From the NCBI GenBank assembly GCA_010094045.1, contig ML986580.1:636059-700058 (forward strand): a stretch of 64,000 bases of DNA. The letters are read 5' to 3'. Below, in pieces: positions 1 to 12,744 of the stretch; within the stretch, counting starts at the first letter, position 1; each line of letters opens with the position of its first letter. Below the pieces are notes generated by a model, which did not search any database, was not told the origin of the DNA, and saw only the letters and a program-made list of their open reading frames with translations. Source of the DNA: Lojkania enalia (lineage: Eukaryota > Ascomycota > Dothideomycetes > Pleosporales). The position numbers and the translations under genes are program-made.

Positions 1-374
1 AAGCATATGCTGCGAACAAGTCTCCTGATGATCGGTGAAGATTAGCATGGCAGTGAGACAATTAGATACCACTTTTCACATCACTGGGGATGGTGTGGAT
101 TTGGTGGGTTGATGTGTGAAGTTTGTTATTGTACAAATGGTGAGCTGGAGGAACGTATTCGGGAACTGGAAGAAGACAAGCCTAAATCCAACCGACCAAC
201 TCCAGAACTCTTTTATCTGCGTTTGTATACCCCAGTGCCCGTACAATACCACCAACCCACCACAAAGCCAAGAAGTCGTTCCTCTACCCTCCTCTCCCCA
301 ACTCAAACAAAAGCCCTTCTCCTCAATCCCAAGCACTGCTCCCCCACATTACCCCCGAACCGTCCACCCATCTA
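1..374. other. Non-coding edge of window
   Basis: No convincing gene is seen here. Short open frames exist on both strands, but they lack family motifs and overlap each other. The stretch lies immediately downstream of the stop codon of the minus-strand gene that follows, so it probably holds its 3' UTR and intergenic DNA. Confidence 0.5.
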
Positions 375-1808
375 CTAGGGTACTAGATACCTCGGATCCT
401 CAATCCTGCGCCCCTGCAACGACAAATTATCCATCTGCCGAGCCTCCAGCCTGCATACGACGAGCCACTCCTTGTAATACATGTCCGGATCCGAGGGCTT
501 GATGGCCTGGAGGTGGAGGCGTAGTTGGTCGAAGGGGGAGAGGCGCCTGCGGCGTGGGGGTGAGGGTGGGGGTGGAGGGGGGTCGGAGGGGCCGTCTGTC
601 CAGAGGGGTGGGTGAGGGGAAGGATGGGATTGTGATGGTGGTGGGACGGATTTGTTGTTGGGTGGTTTGGGGGAAGAGGAGAGGGAGAGGATGTGAGGGA
701 GGGTGTGGATTGAGGGGGAGAATTGGGCCAGGAGTTGGGGATTGGTTTGTGGGTGGTTGGGAGAATGTAGGCTTGACGATTTGTCGTGAATTTGTGCTTG
801 TTCGTATTGGCTGGACAGTTCACCATTGCCGTGGACTTGTTGGTTAGAGGTCGCAGCGTATGCATGTGCCTCACAGAAGTCGGTCGAGGCAAGCCGAACC
901 GATTTGGAATGCGTAGGTGAAGTCCCCAGTGCTTCTGGTTGCTCTTCGGCGGAAGTGATGAATTGCAAATTGGCCTGGAGCACAGGCGCGGGGCCAATCG
1001 TGTCCCAGAACAGTTCTACTGCTTTCTTGATTTGTGTCTTCTTCAGTGTATCATCTTGGAATCCACTACTCTCCTTTTTCGAGTCCCAGCTCGCTGCAGG
1101 ATCTGCAAATATCTCAAATCTAGTGTTCCAATCGCTCGATGCAGAATCAAATTCAAACCCAGAATCGAATCCGTTAAAAGCGGAATCGGCAGTGTCACAT
1201 GCATCATTCTGAGAAACGAATTCCTGAGGTACCCAGTCCTCGTCGAGGTTGTCCAGCGGGTGATCGTACGTGCCCGTCCACGTAACTGGATACCCGAAAG
1301 AATTCAGCTCAGGCGCACCACCCCGGTTATCCTCTACCTTTGAAACGGGCTCATCTTTTCCTTCTCCATCCTCTATATTTATTTCCTCGGGCAGGACTTC
1401 GCGTGCTAGCGGCGACTTCCCGCGAACTTTTGTTCCCATCTGAGCCTTCCCCACATCTTTTGGGTCGGATGGTGGAAAGATGCAGCGGGCATCCCATGTT
1501 GCTACATCGCGCTCATACTCCAGTTTCCCGACCAGTTCAGCAATTTCTTCGGCCCCCACAATTCCTTGGTCCTTTAAATGAGCTAAGAAGAGCCTCGCAC
1601 ACTCCAATCGATGGTCCCAAGACGTTTCCCATACATTCCGTTGGCAGGATCCGCAGACGCACGAGATGTTGATGGTCAGAAACACGTCGGCCGAACAAGC
1701 CACCGTCTTGCCTGAGCGGCTCTGTTTATGAAAGGTCCCGCCGCACATGGATAACCGCAATTTCACGTGATGTCTGCACTGGAAGCGGAAGCAGATAGTT
1801 TTGCACAT
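375..1808 (-). CDS. Fungal protein of unknown function, Cys/His-rich N-terminus
   Basis: This is a single-exon reading frame of 477 codons starting at ATG 1808. I do not recognise the family. The first ~55 residues are rich in Cys and His (C2, C6, C11, H13, H14, C22, C38, C50, C52, C55), spaced as in a small zinc-binding module. Next comes a short helical stretch, then a long acidic and Ser-rich disordered middle. Near the C-terminus are a proline tract and an Arg cluster (PPPPPPSPPRRRR), and the last 45 residues look ordered again (motif FDQLRLHLQAIKPSDPDMYY). The strong codon bias and the length of the open frame support a real gene. The Zn-binding idea is inference from cysteine spacing. 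A further 5' exon cannot be excluded. The protein is probably nuclear or cytosolic, since no signal peptide or membrane span is seen. Confidence 0.7.
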   Translation of the reverse strand: MCKTICFRFQCRHHVKLRLSMCGGTFHKQSRSGKTVACSADVFLTINISCVCGSCQRNVWETSWDHRLECARLFLAHLKDQGIVGAEEIAELVGKLEYERDVATWDARCIFPPSDPKDVGKAQMGTKVRGKSPLAREVLPEEINIEDGEGKDEPVSKVEDNRGGAPELNSFGYPVTWTGTYDHPLDNLDEDWVPQEFVSQNDACDTADSAFNGFDSGFEFDSASSDWNTRFEIFADPAASWDSKKESSGFQDDTLKKTQIKKAVELFWDTIGPAPVLQANLQFITSAEEQPEALGTSPTHSKSVRLASTDFCEAHAYAATSNQQVHGNGELSSQYEQAQIHDKSSSLHSPNHPQTNPQLLAQFSPSIHTLPHILSLSSSPKPPNNKSVPPPSQSHPSPHPPLWTDGPSDPPPPPPSPPRRRRLSPFDQLRLHLQAIKPSDPDMYYKEWLVVCRLEARQMDNLSLQGRRIEDPRYLVP

Positions 1809-3659
1809 TGCGTACTGGCCGCCGTGGTAAGTGCAAGGAGTCCCTTTTTATGTGCAAGACGTGTGATTCGAAAATCTCGTTAATAAGCTAATTAAGGTTG
1901 CTAGAGAAGAAAAGACTGATGTTCCGAAGACTGGAATATGCAAGAGGTGTATTGAAATTTATGAAATACCTACCGCACAAGATCCAAGTATTAGCAACGT
2001 GTCCATGTAGAACGCGAAGCGGGAGTTGAATGATCATACCTACTCGAAAGCTAGATTAGATTGGCCCTCAGTGCTGACCGACAATACTATGGTAGTTTGG
2101 GTGTGTTTTGTCAGTTTGCCCCGGCTGTTGATCGCTGTCGTAACTGCTAATAGTCCTTGTCAACTTATCATGAAGGTTGAATCCAGGAGCTACCGGATGA
2201 GGGGAACTTACAGGATGACCCTGGCAATGCAATAGCCGCTTGTGGTCACACCTTGTCTCTAAGCTTTGCTATTGAGAGGTCGCGTGATGGCGTAGCAATT
2301 AGAGACGAAGCGCAGCTACAGATCGACAAATCCGATGAGGAACCCTTCAACGATCTTAGTGACAATTTTAAATGCCTTCTCGGCATGAGAAAGCTTCAAT
2401 CCGACGCAGAGAGCGAGAAAGCTGATGTTTTTCTCTGGTATTAGAGAAAGTTGGATCGTAGAATTGCTGGCGTTCGAACTTGGCCTTGGTCCAGTGCTTA
2501 GTGACAGGTCTGGAAGCTCAAGATTGTGTCTGTCAAACTTCATCCGCACGGGGAAAGGTCCCCCGTAAGCAAATATACAGTTGCTTCAGGTTGAAATGGT
2601 GTGGGCTAGTGACTGTGTTATAGGCAGAGCTGGGAACATGATTGAAGACCTAGGGTGGGGTTGGCTTAGTGACATATTAGAGCAAACGGATAAGGATAGT
2701 TAGCCAGTAATCAAAGAATTGTCTCTAGGGCTGTTACGAAGCCGTGAGCACCTGGGTGGTGAATAGAGTGTGCCCAAGGTGAAAGACAGCGAAGGTCCGG
2801 AGAGCGCATCGACCGACTCGCCGCACACAGTAGTACCAAAGGAGCAATAGAATTGGGTATAGTGTGTTTGTGCATTGGGTAGTGATGGATACTGTGGGGA
2901 GATTGTTAGGGCTTGACGAAGACGTGATCAAAGTGGCGAATCGCTAAACGCGAAAGAGTGCGCAACCACATGACTTTTATTCTTGGAGGAAAGCAGTGGA
3001 CTAGACAGCCCAGCAACCTTACATCTAGCATCTCATCATCCCACACATACATTTCAATAATAATGAACAAGAATCGACAGTCTCCATCCCTCCACTACCC
3101 TGGAGAAACTCTGCCGAACTAACCGGCAGCCTCTCGGTACTGGAGACATGAAACGACTATCCACCAACCCAACCAGCATCCCGGGTCATTATCAAGCGTC
3201 TTATGAGCAGCCCAATGGCTCATATGTTTGACACTTCACATTACACAGGGTATGCCTGCATATTCCATTTTCTGGAAGAGATCTGTGGAGCGCAGGTACC
3301 CGCGGGAGAATTCATGCGCTGGCAGGGGGATCTGCGCGTGAGACGACGAGTGCCTGGCTTGCCATCCTACTATGGTGTTGGATGTTGGGATATTTAATAA
3401 TTATGATGAGAGGGTCTCAAACGTGTGTTAGATATTCGCGCTCTGTTGCTGTTTCTGTATACAAGAAGAATCTAGTCGCGTAGTCCCATGTGACGCTAAC
3501 CATTGTATTCCAAACCAGCAGATACAATATAATCCATGCATCAATCGTCGGCCGTCGAGCATTATCCATTACCATTCATTGACATCGTTGACGTACTGCT
3601 CGCGTGGTATAAGTGAGGGACGGACATAACAAAAGGAATGCTATAAGCGAAGAATGCTT
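1809..3659. other. Intergenic, no gene supported
   Basis: About 1.85 kb between a gene reading away on the minus strand and the 3' end of the next minus-strand gene. It should hold the promoter of the former, just right of 1808, and the 3' UTR of the latter. Several frames of 60-77 codons occur, but none shows a motif, a splice-consistent extension or a biased composition. No repeat or RNA gene was recognised. Confidence 0.45.
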
Positions 3660-5552
3660 TCAATATCGCACAACAGGAGGAAGCGCAGCCTCGTCCTGAA
3701 CCATAACGCCTGTCCTCACCCCGTTCCTCTCCAACTGATCCATCCAATTCCCCCCTTTTTTCTCTTTCCGCAACCCCCACCCGCTAAGAACTCTCTTCAG
3801 CTTCGATTGCTTTTCGTCCTTGTGAGTCCCGTAAGGTTGCGATCTAATTTGTACCGTATTTGGATAGGGCTCGTAACCCCGCTGCGGGGATACATCTGAG
3901 CTGATCTTCCTGGAGAAGTTCGGTGCTAGATGCCTTGACTGGTCCATGCTCATTTTCATGCTCGGTGATCGGGAGAGCGAACTCGTCCTCGGGGGGTGCG
4001 CTTGATCGTTGACTCGAAGTTTCAGTTGTTGGTCGAGATCCCTTGATGAAGAGTCCATGGCGGACATCAATTGATCGAAATCCGAAGCGGTCTCTAGTCG
4101 TTGTGATCTCTTTTGTTGGACAACCCGAGGCTGCCCCTTCATTTGAGAGGCTGTCCGAGCGATTTGCGGAGTGGACTGGGAGAAGGAGTTGGCGTATCGT
4201 ATCGCCAAGGTGTCAGAACCGCTCCGTCGGTGATGACGGCGAACCGCGGCGGCGTATTCCTGCTCTTGTCGATCTTGCGGGCGCATGAGGGATGCAATAT
4301 GTGCACCCTGCGTTTGTGACTTTCGGTGTTCCTTCTTGCGCTGGTCTTGTTCCTGCTGGTTCCACGAGTCCAAGCTCGGTAATGGCGGGAGTTCTCTGTT
4401 CAGGTTGATCTCAGGTTTGGCCTCAGGGTCATGGGAGTCGACCCGACCTTTTGAGGTTCCTGGTCTGCTGCTGCTCCTAGAACTAGATCGGCGTTGCAAA
4501 CCCCAACTTCTCCATCCCTGAGAGGAACCACTACGTTTTGGCTCGTTCTGCGAGATTTGGCTGCGGATGGATTCGTGGGACTCTCTCCTGCTCAAAGTCC
4601 TAGACCCGGGAAATATATACTCTTTGATACTCCTTGTGCGGGTTGGTGGCCGAGCGGGTGCTTTATGGTCGCGCTGGAAATAGTCCGGTTGCGGGTTGAA
4701 GGCCTGCTGTCGTCGCTTTTCAAGCTCTTGCCTCATCCACTCAGCAGCTTCTGCGTCGGCGACAGCGGCGGCATTCTCAGGTTGATTGGACCCTCGCTTT
4801 GAGCTCCGGGACGAGGCCAGAGCAGCGGAAGTTGGCGCAGTGGAGCCATTGTGGAGATGGCCGTCTGTCGAGCCTGTCAATGGCGTCCTAACACTTAAAC
4901 CATCATCCGAGTCCAGGTCGTTGCGCACCGTCACCGATCTTGGAAGATCGCTGGAGGGAGACTTGACGGGCTTCCCAACTTCCTGGCTGTCCTCAGCATG
5001 ATCAATTCTCCGACGTGCAGTATTTGCTTGTGTGGGAAGATCGGGGTACGTCTTCATCACGTCGGCCCTAGGGCCCTGTTTCCCCGCATCCCGTGCATGC
5101 GCACTCCTTGATTCAGCCGGAGCCCCCGTCGGACGATGGACGCGAATCTCATCAGGAAGCCGTTTGTTCGAGGCATGGTTATGTATCGATCGCTCCTTCT
5201 CCTTGAGTTCATAGTCGGAAGGTTTGAAGTTCTTGAGGATAAGAGCGCAGGCGGCGCGCAGCTCCTGCTCGGTGGTCGGGGAGAGAGGGCGGCGGTTGAT
5301 GAAGGGCGAGTCCAGCGACGAGATGCTGTCTTTGGAGAAGCCGCGGCGGTGGGTGTGGGTATGCGAGGGCGTCGGCTCCGGTGCGGCCCTGGCGTCGACT
5401 TTGGATGCTCCCACCTTCTATGCTGGAGTCAGCTAGAGTTCCAGACCGGACATACGTAGAGAGCAACGCTGGCTTCACACCGGTATGCGCGAGTGCGTGA
5501 TGGCGGGCTCACTTACCACGGGCGCCAAGTTAAAGGAGAACTTCCTCTTCAT
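3660..5552 (-). CDS. Fungal disordered protein with conserved basic C-terminus, two exons
   Basis: Two exons read 5552-5517 and 5417-3660, giving 597 residues. Exon 1 is only 12 codons (MKRKFSFNLAPV). It ends at a consensus GTAAGT donor and is followed by a 99-bp intron (5516-5418) with a CTGAC branch point 10 nt before its TAG acceptor. Exon 2 then opens in phase as KVGASKVDARAAPEP. Most of the protein is low-complexity, Ser/Arg/Gln-rich and probably disordered. The ordered parts are an early segment around LSPTTEQELRAACALILKNF, and the final ~45 residues with KLKRVLSGWGLRKEKKGG and NWMDQLERNGVRTGVM, which look like a conserved binding motif. The exon-2 frame alone has no ATG near its start, so the small first exon decides the start. 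I do not know the function. The basic, Ser-rich composition would suit a phosphorylated scaffold at the cortex or nucleus, but that is speculation. Confidence 0.75.
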
Positions 5553-8000
5553 CCTGCCAATTGAGGAGAAAATGTCGTGGTGCGCTGCGGCGGCGGCGGC
5601 GGCGTCGACGTCGGATACAGCGCTGCTCGCGTGAGCCTCGGGCGCTTCAAGGTAGGGCGGTAGTCGCAGCGGTGAGGTCGAGCTTCCAGGGCGCCGCGAA
5701 TTGGGGGAGCGGTGTCGTGTGTGGATGGATGGATGGCAGCAGCAGGCGCGTCAGTTCATGGCCAGGCGACGGCGTAGGCTGCTGGCTCGTCTCGTGTATC
5801 GTGAGATGCTGCTGCAGGAGGGCAGGGCGGTAGCACAGGCAGTAATGTGTCGGCGGAGGGCACGGGAAGAAGAAATACAGCCCTCCCCTCTCGGCAGCCC
5901 AGGAGGTGTCGAGTTTCAGAATGGCAGTCGAGCAGCGACAGGGAACAAACGGCGGAGCAGCAGGCATGCAGGCCTCGACTGGCGCGCAACCAGGGGCCTG
6001 AATCCGGGAGCACGCAGGCGGGCCCGCCAATCATGCCGTGTCTCGACCCTCGCGGCGCTGCGCTGGGCGGTGGAGGAGGCGCGCCGTGCGAGGGAGTCGG
6101 TGCTGGCGTGCAGCCACACCATCTGCATATCTTGCAAATCACCGTCGTCCGTCCACGATGTGATGCTCCTCCTTCCTAACTCCCCCTCCCCCCTCCAACC
6201 TATCTCTGCCTCAGCTAGCCCATCCTCCTCCACGGCATGATAGATAGTCACAGCGAAGACCGCAGTGCCAGATTGCGCGGCGCATCGTGGCGGCCAATCG
6301 CCGACGAGATATCGACCCGCGCCAGGTCTCCCCCGTCTCCGCCCAGATGCGTGCAAGCTCAGCAGCAGCCCGCCTTGGCTGCAGTAAACAACTAGCCCCA
6401 TTGTGGGGTTTCCGGATCCACCCTACTTTACGAGCATTATGCCGTGACCCCCGGTTGGAGCGCCAATTCAGATGGGCCCGTGAAACGACATGGACAAAGG
6501 CCGGCGCACCGATTACCACTCATTCACAAGGTTGCTCCACCACACTTCTACCTTGGTCCAGACTTCTCACTCTTTCATATGTCGATTTTCCATGTGCCGC
6601 ATCTTCTATTCCGGCTTGTAAGGTGCTCATCTTGGGGTCATTTCTGCGTTTCCCAGTACCTAGTCATGGTCCATATTAGATTAGCTGGCGTCGCGTGCTG
6701 ATTGCAAACGAGCCACCCACCGTGCAGCTAGTATAACTGCTACAACACGATTCAGCCACATTATACAAAAGAGTGGCTTTCGCATCTATTTTTTCTTGTC
6801 CGAGACTGGGATACGAGCCGATGCTGGGCGCACCTCCTACTAAGCTGATGGATTCGACAGTGCCGAAGAGTCGGAACCCCCCCCAACACGAGCGAGTGCA
6901 GATTGACCGGCCTCTCTCATACACTACAAGTATGGTCATAGGAATCCAAAACGGATCAATATGAACAGAGTGTCAAGCGCTCCATCACGTTGCCTGGCCC
7001 TAAGAGTCGTGTGGTTCACCCAATCCGGAGATTGGTCTTCTAGAGATCCGTTTCAGGCTGATGACATGTGACGGCAGGTAACTTTGCCGGTTCTAATCAT
7101 CACGAGGAAGGCTCGAACGAGTTTAATCATCTAGTTCTAGCTGTCTTAACCCGTTTCGTCGAATTCTACAAGTCGCGAGCACGAGGACGGTGGCGCAGTC
7201 CCACTATGAATCAGTATTACCCGAAATAGCGGTTACCAACCCTTTTCATTCTTTTCGTTCCTTGGGGATGCTATAGAAGATATGGTAACCCGAGGCTCGC
7301 TTGCTTCGCTTCAACATATCTCATCCTCGAGGAACCGCGACGTCTTTCGGACGGATACGATTCCGGATACGAGGGTCTTAGTACGAAACATTGTCTGTAC
7401 GAAGCACTTGCTTATTGATCTCCGGGCTACTCTTTACTGGGAAGGTCTACGACATTGGAGGTGGGGATAAAGAGGTATATGTAGTGGTCTTTGGATTCGC
7501 GTTTTTGTATACCTCAGGTCTTCTGCGGCCTTGACTAGGGCACTTTTGGCCGAGATATAAGTATACATATTCTAGTGTCGCGGAACTTAGAAGCCGTTGC
7601 TTGGTTTTTCTTCTGTTATATTGAATTGTTACTTTCAATTCTTGTAGGCTGAACGATGGATTGCTACAACGAGCTTTCTTTTATAATATCGTATCTTGCT
7701 CGAATTTCTACATGCGAATATGAAGCGAGACATCATCAGTTAATCCGTTAAACAAAATAAAAATAAATATATGAAAGAGCACATATAATAGCATTCATCT
7801 CAAATCACCCCCTTCTGCATGTATCGCGGAAGCTCATCCAAACCCTGCCGCTCGCCCCACGGCTTTAGATGAGCCATAGCGTCCAAGCGTTCCCCTTCCA
7901 GACTCACCGTTCAGACCCTCCGCTCGATGCCATGAGCGCCGGGTCACTGAGACCGACCATCCGTACATCACTATCCCACCCGTCGCACCACATCACAATC
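5553..8000. other. GC-rich upstream region, then intergenic DNA
   Basis: The first ~900 bp right of the start codon are GC-rich with GGCGGCGGCGG-type runs, and should hold the promoter and 5' UTR of the minus-strand gene ending at 3660. Many overlapping open frames here reflect high GC content rather than genes. From about 6500 to 8000 I see neither genes nor repeats. Confidence 0.4.
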
Positions 8001-11000
8001 CAACAAACAAGCATTCATCACTAGGGATCACGTGCGAACAGAGCGTGAAAGGGAAGTAGCGATTTTTCCGCAAGTTGCCTAGGCGTAGTTGCAGATTGTC
8101 TGAAGCGCGGGTTTTTCGAACTGAGGTAGAGCTGTGGATGAGAGGTCTCTAGCAGACACAGACACAGAGAGGCACACGTCGAAGCGAAGTCGGAGTTGTA
8201 CATTCACCCGCAAAACAATCCACAATTCCAATTCAAGATTATCTGGGCGTACTGTATCTACACATGTTACGTATCTTGTACCTGAAAAATGAGTCACTAT
8301 AGCCAGGACCACTATCCTAGCTTCCACTCCCGGCCTCCGAATATCTCGTCCGCGAGCCCACCGCCTGTGTATTGCATGGTTAAGCCGAGAGTGTAGTTGT
8401 ATTCGTCGCCGTGTATCAAGGGTGCGATGTGAGAGGATTGGGGAGAAAATTGGGGAGAAAATTGGGGAAAGATTTGTGGAGAGGCTTGATGGGCGGATTG
8501 GTGGGATGACTGGGGAGAGGGTGGGGGAGAATATTGGCGAGAGATTAAAGGAGAGGACTAGCGAAGGGTCTAGCAAGAAGAAGGGCGTGGGATAGACTAA
8601 GCGGGTGCGCGGAAGGCTGACGCCGGTGCAGATGAATAATGCGTGGTTGAGGATAAGGCATGCCTCCTATACCAGCGTAAAGGATGATGTAGGTATGGAT
8701 TGCGGGAAGAAGCGGGGGTAGTAGTAGTAGAAGAAGAAGGATAGGGAGAGGTAGAGTCGGGTGCAGTTAAGAGTTTTGAGGCGGAGGATTTGGTGGGGGT
8801 TCGTGAAGAACGTGATCGGGGAGGAAGCTTGGAGTTTGGAAACTGGATAATGTATGTGGAGTGTGCTGTATGGATAGATCCAAGATGTCTATTTCTTTGA
8901 CTTGGCTTAGTTATAAAATTAGGGGTTTCTGCAGCAAGGCAGAATATCTAGAATCATCAAAATTAAGGAGTTCGTTAATGTCGCGCTCGGCTCCACGCAA
9001 GCTATCCAGTCAAAGAACACTCAGAATTCTTCAACTTCACACCAGCAACACCACAAACCGTATCGCATCAATGGCCTAGAAGTGCCAGTATACTCTACTT
9101 ATTCATTTCCCTAGTCCATGCGTTGAAGACTCCTAGGCCCGTTTCATGAAATATTTCATACTTGACTACCGAACCGATTAGTATACGTACCTTTCCATAT
9201 TTGTAACTAGGATCGGTACTTGTAGTCTATAAACTGACTTATGGATCAGGGACCGGATATACGCAATTGAAGCATCCGCCCTCAATTATTTGCACATGAG
9301 TCTGATTACTCGGCTCCATTCCACGTATGAGGGACACCGAATAGAATGCATTTACGTAGTTAATGGATGTTGGACTAGCTATTTGAGAGCGCAGCTGCCT
9401 ATGCTGGCGTAGTTTAATGATTAGAAAGGAATTCGCGCAAGCACGGTATGAGGAAAAGAACATGTTCCTGCCATTCAATCTGCATTTGGGTTGCTTTTAG
9501 GTTTTCGATCTACGCAGCCATTGACCGGAGGTTTGACACTGATGAAGAATATTGGGGCTAGCATGCTCACTGTTCTGAATAGGGCCGATCTGATTGTCTT
9601 TGAGGGCATGATTCGAATCCATATGCGTGGAATGAATTAATTTCCAATGAGCGGTAGAGCTAATCGAACGCAGGACGTTTTAGTGGTTTGATTGTTAATT
9701 GATCGAGACAACAACGTCGCAATTGGTGACACAGTATGAAATAGACTTAGCATCTTCGCCGCCAGTAGCATTCATCTCAATTTTAACCCCGAAGAAGCGT
9801 CGACCTAGTCGATCAATATCTTTAATTGAATCCTCTGGTAGAGTTTGTTCTTGTGAGCTGCTATACGAAGACAACTCTTGACACTCACCATCTACAAACA
9901 AGCCCCATGAAAATGGAGTCGACATACCGAAATTTTTCATAGGATACATATAGATGTGTCTTCTACTCCAGTTGAATCATCACGCAACGTATTGAATACT
10001 AGAAATGTTAAAGGGAGGTCGTTATTCGAGGATCTTGTAGAGCTGGCTAGCAGAGTAGTGCTAGGGTATTTCTTGTTATTAAGACTGTTTAGTTTCTTTG
10101 TGGGGTTATATTCTGTAGGATCAAGTCGATACTTTTGCAATTTCTTAGGGGAACTTGAAGCTGAGAGTTCTTTGAGAATGATTGCTGCTCATGCAAACCT
10201 GGCTAGATATACCGGTATTGATTAGGACAACAACGGCGCTAATATAGTCCCTATTTTTTTTTTTTACAGGAATCCATGGTTGTGGCCGAGATACGCCCAT
10301 CTTTTATACTAGAGAAAATCAAGGTAGAGGACGGCATAGCAGGGGCAGAATAGAGACAAGAAAACAGCATTGAAGGACCAATTAGGATCTTGATACTCAT
10401 AAACATCCCCCGCCAAATAGGCCAAATTCTCCAGGAGCCGCAAGGGTAACGGGAACTGGAACGACTATATGAAGATGAAAGTAGATCAGACGTCCGACAA
10501 GTAAAATTTCGCAAAGTAACGGACATTTCTGGTTCGAACTGAAGATATGTGCGTAAAGCCTTGTCTTCGGTTATAATTGCAAAAGCGTTGAGCTATAGCT
10601 GTTGCGGAGTACCTCTTATTAGTATGACTTACTTTTAGGTTGATTTCTTTGTGAAAGGGACCAGTAATTATCTCATTCTATGACACTGCCATAAAGGCGC
10701 TGTGAGAAATTCAAAGCACGGGCAGCTGTTTAAAGTGTGGGGTAGAAGGGCGCGAGCCGGGCACAGACCAGTCGCTAAACCTCGACAGGAAAAGTCACGG
10801 TCGGGAGATAAATATAGCTCCTGGATGCGGCACAGTAGCTGAAATAATGTCGAAGATTTGTAAGTTTCTGGAAATTGCATATGCTTGCTATGAGATGATG
10901 TTTTGAGAGATATTTGCGCTGGTAATGAATCTCATCACCATATGCACACTAACGGAATGTAGAAATGCTGCAAAACGTCCGAGAACCATTCATCAACAGG

Positions 11001-11155
11001 GGCAAATAATCTGCAATAGAATAAATTTGTCCTTCCCATACGCCGTGAGAACCTGACCGAAAGACAGGTAACCCGCCAAATGTGCATGCATGTTCATAGG
11101 CTTGAAGAGTCCGACCATTTTAACAACTATTAATGCTAATCATGACTGAGAATCC
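8001..11155. other. Intergenic, mostly without recognisable content
   Basis: About 3.2 kb with only short, motif-free open frames. It contains the tandem array near 8440, a GTA/GAA microsatellite at 8718-8740 and a run of 12 T at 10254-10265. A minus-strand frame at 9949-9699 has plausible composition but no recognisable domain and no supported exon structure, so it was not called. Confidence 0.4.
8436..8473. repeat. 12-bp tandem repeat in a G-rich strand-biased tract
   Basis: The unit ggggagaaaatt occurs about two and a half times in a row. Degenerate GGGGAGA-like words then continue to about 8576. The plus strand of the whole tract is purine-rich. On the minus strand it reads as degenerate S-P-I-F-S-P repeats, which is probably accidental. 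Confidence 0.7.
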
Positions 11156-12744
11156 CTAGAACCCCTGCTTACGATGCCACTTTTCTTCCCAGCCCGGGAA
11201 ATACGGACTCTCCTCGAGCGTATGCGGTTCCCAGTCAGCTGGTATCAGGCCCTTCTCAATCTGCTCTTTATTAAATTCCTCTAGGGCCGGGATGATGACA
11301 TGCTCTGTGTGCCACGTGTTCTTGTATTCCATCAAACTACGTTTGCCTTCCTTGAGGACCTTTAATAGTAGCCCCGGAATATATGGCTCGTTACGGAAGC
11401 TCTCAACTGGAGTGAAGACGGCCTTGAAGTTGAAAATGACGGCGCCAGAGAGTGGGAGGCGGCGCAGAGTTTGCCAATCGACGCGCAGGTTGCAGCGAGA
11501 TAGGTCAAGATCGGCATGCTGCACCTCGCGATGTTTCTCATGCGGGTCACCGGGAGGCATGTAGAGAGGTTGGCCAATTTCAAGTCCCCATGATCCACGC
11601 TGAATGGACTTATCCGTGGGCTTCTTCGAAAAATATCTGAGCAAAAGTCAGCAGTTGTATAATGTTATGTAACCATGTGCCCCACGCACCTATCCATTGA
11701 GAACTGCATTTTCTCCTTGTAATCCGGGATTGGCTCGTGGATCTGGTGAAGTTGGAGGCCCATCTTGGTTGCAAGGTTCCAGCCTAGTGAGCTGCAAATC
11801 ATGCCAGCTCGGAAGAAATAATAGCCCGTTTTCGAGTCTCGGAGCATTATTGCAAAGTCTTCAGGGACGTTATTCAGGAGTACATGAAGGGGATGAGTGC
11901 TATTCAGGTCCGTTTCCGTGTTAAGGATACCGTTATAAAAAGTCATCTTATCCTTGTCCAAACGGAAGTACTGTGGATAACGTGCACAGAGAAATTGTAG
12001 GGCCATTTCCATGAGCTCTTTGCACGCAAGCTCGGAGCCAGGGAGTGCATCAAGAACGCCTTTTCCATGCTTCGCAAAAAGGTCTTGTCGTTGTTTGATG
12101 CGCTCTTCATAAGTGTTCTCGAGTTCAAGCCACCAATCCGGTTCCATTTTTGTTAACGCTGTATCTATATCAGCCACCCAAGCGCCCATACTTCCTGGCA
12201 GAAACTTACACATTGTTTGATGGTAGGCCCATCGGAATGGGCGGTAAGGCCTCGGGACTGCTTTCTTGATGTCGAATTCATGATAGGGGCGAGGAAGGGG
12301 CACGCCACTGAGAGTGGCATAATCGGGGAAGTCGCCAAGTGCTTTAATTTCTTCGGTTGAAAATTCGCACGGAGTGAACATGGGGGTCTTCGCCTCAAGG
12401 TAGTTCATGGTTAGAGGAAGGTATGCTTTCTTAGAATTGGGCGGTGAAGCTGCTAAGCTATCTCGAGATTTGCCCAATATTGTTGGCAAGTTACTTTGAA
12501 TTTCAGCCAACGTGTAACGGCGGGAGGGCGGAAACGTGTCAGAGTAGTCTGGCGTCGAAGAGGATTCAGCCTGCTTTTTGCTCGGTGATAGAGATCGTGG
12601 AGGCGTATTGGATCCAGACGCTCGCCGACGTCGAAAGTGGAGGCGGTCTAGAAGGACATTACGTCTTCCTTGTTTCGATATAAAGAGGATTGCAGAACTA
12701 ATGATGAAGGCTGCACCAAGCAGCAAGAACAGAATATTGATCAT
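11156..12744 (-). CDS. Membrane-anchored HODM alpha-subunit-like (DUF3445) haem protein
   Basis: Two exons read 12744-11690 and 11636-11156, separated by a 53-bp intron (GTGCGT donor, CTGAC branch, CAG acceptor) that joins SMD-R-YFSK in phase. The product is 511 residues. Residues 1-25 form an N-terminal membrane anchor (ILFLLLGAAFIISSAILFI), followed by an Arg-rich stop-transfer and a disordered linker. The rest matches Pfam PF11927, haem-dependent oxidative N-demethylase alpha-subunit-like, formerly DUF3445. Hallmarks are the PRPYRPFRWAYHQTM segment, the MEPDWWLELENTY block, RYPQYF, and the C-terminal RRLPLSGAVIFNFKAVFTPV and LEEFNKEQIEKGLIP segments. Members are thought to bind haem b and oxidise small amines. 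The substrate here is unknown. The anchor suggests the ER or another endomembrane. I am confident of the family and unsure of the activity. Confidence 0.87.

Noticed and set aside
8079..8576. 165-codon minus-strand frame with SPIFSP-like repeats
   Set aside because: It reads through a 12-bp tandem repeat of a purine-rich tract. The protein repeat follows from the DNA repeat, and no start context or family supports it.
9699..9949. 84-codon minus-strand frame with protein-like composition
   Set aside because: No homologous family, no splice-consistent neighbour exon, and a competing frame next to it. Not enough to call a gene.
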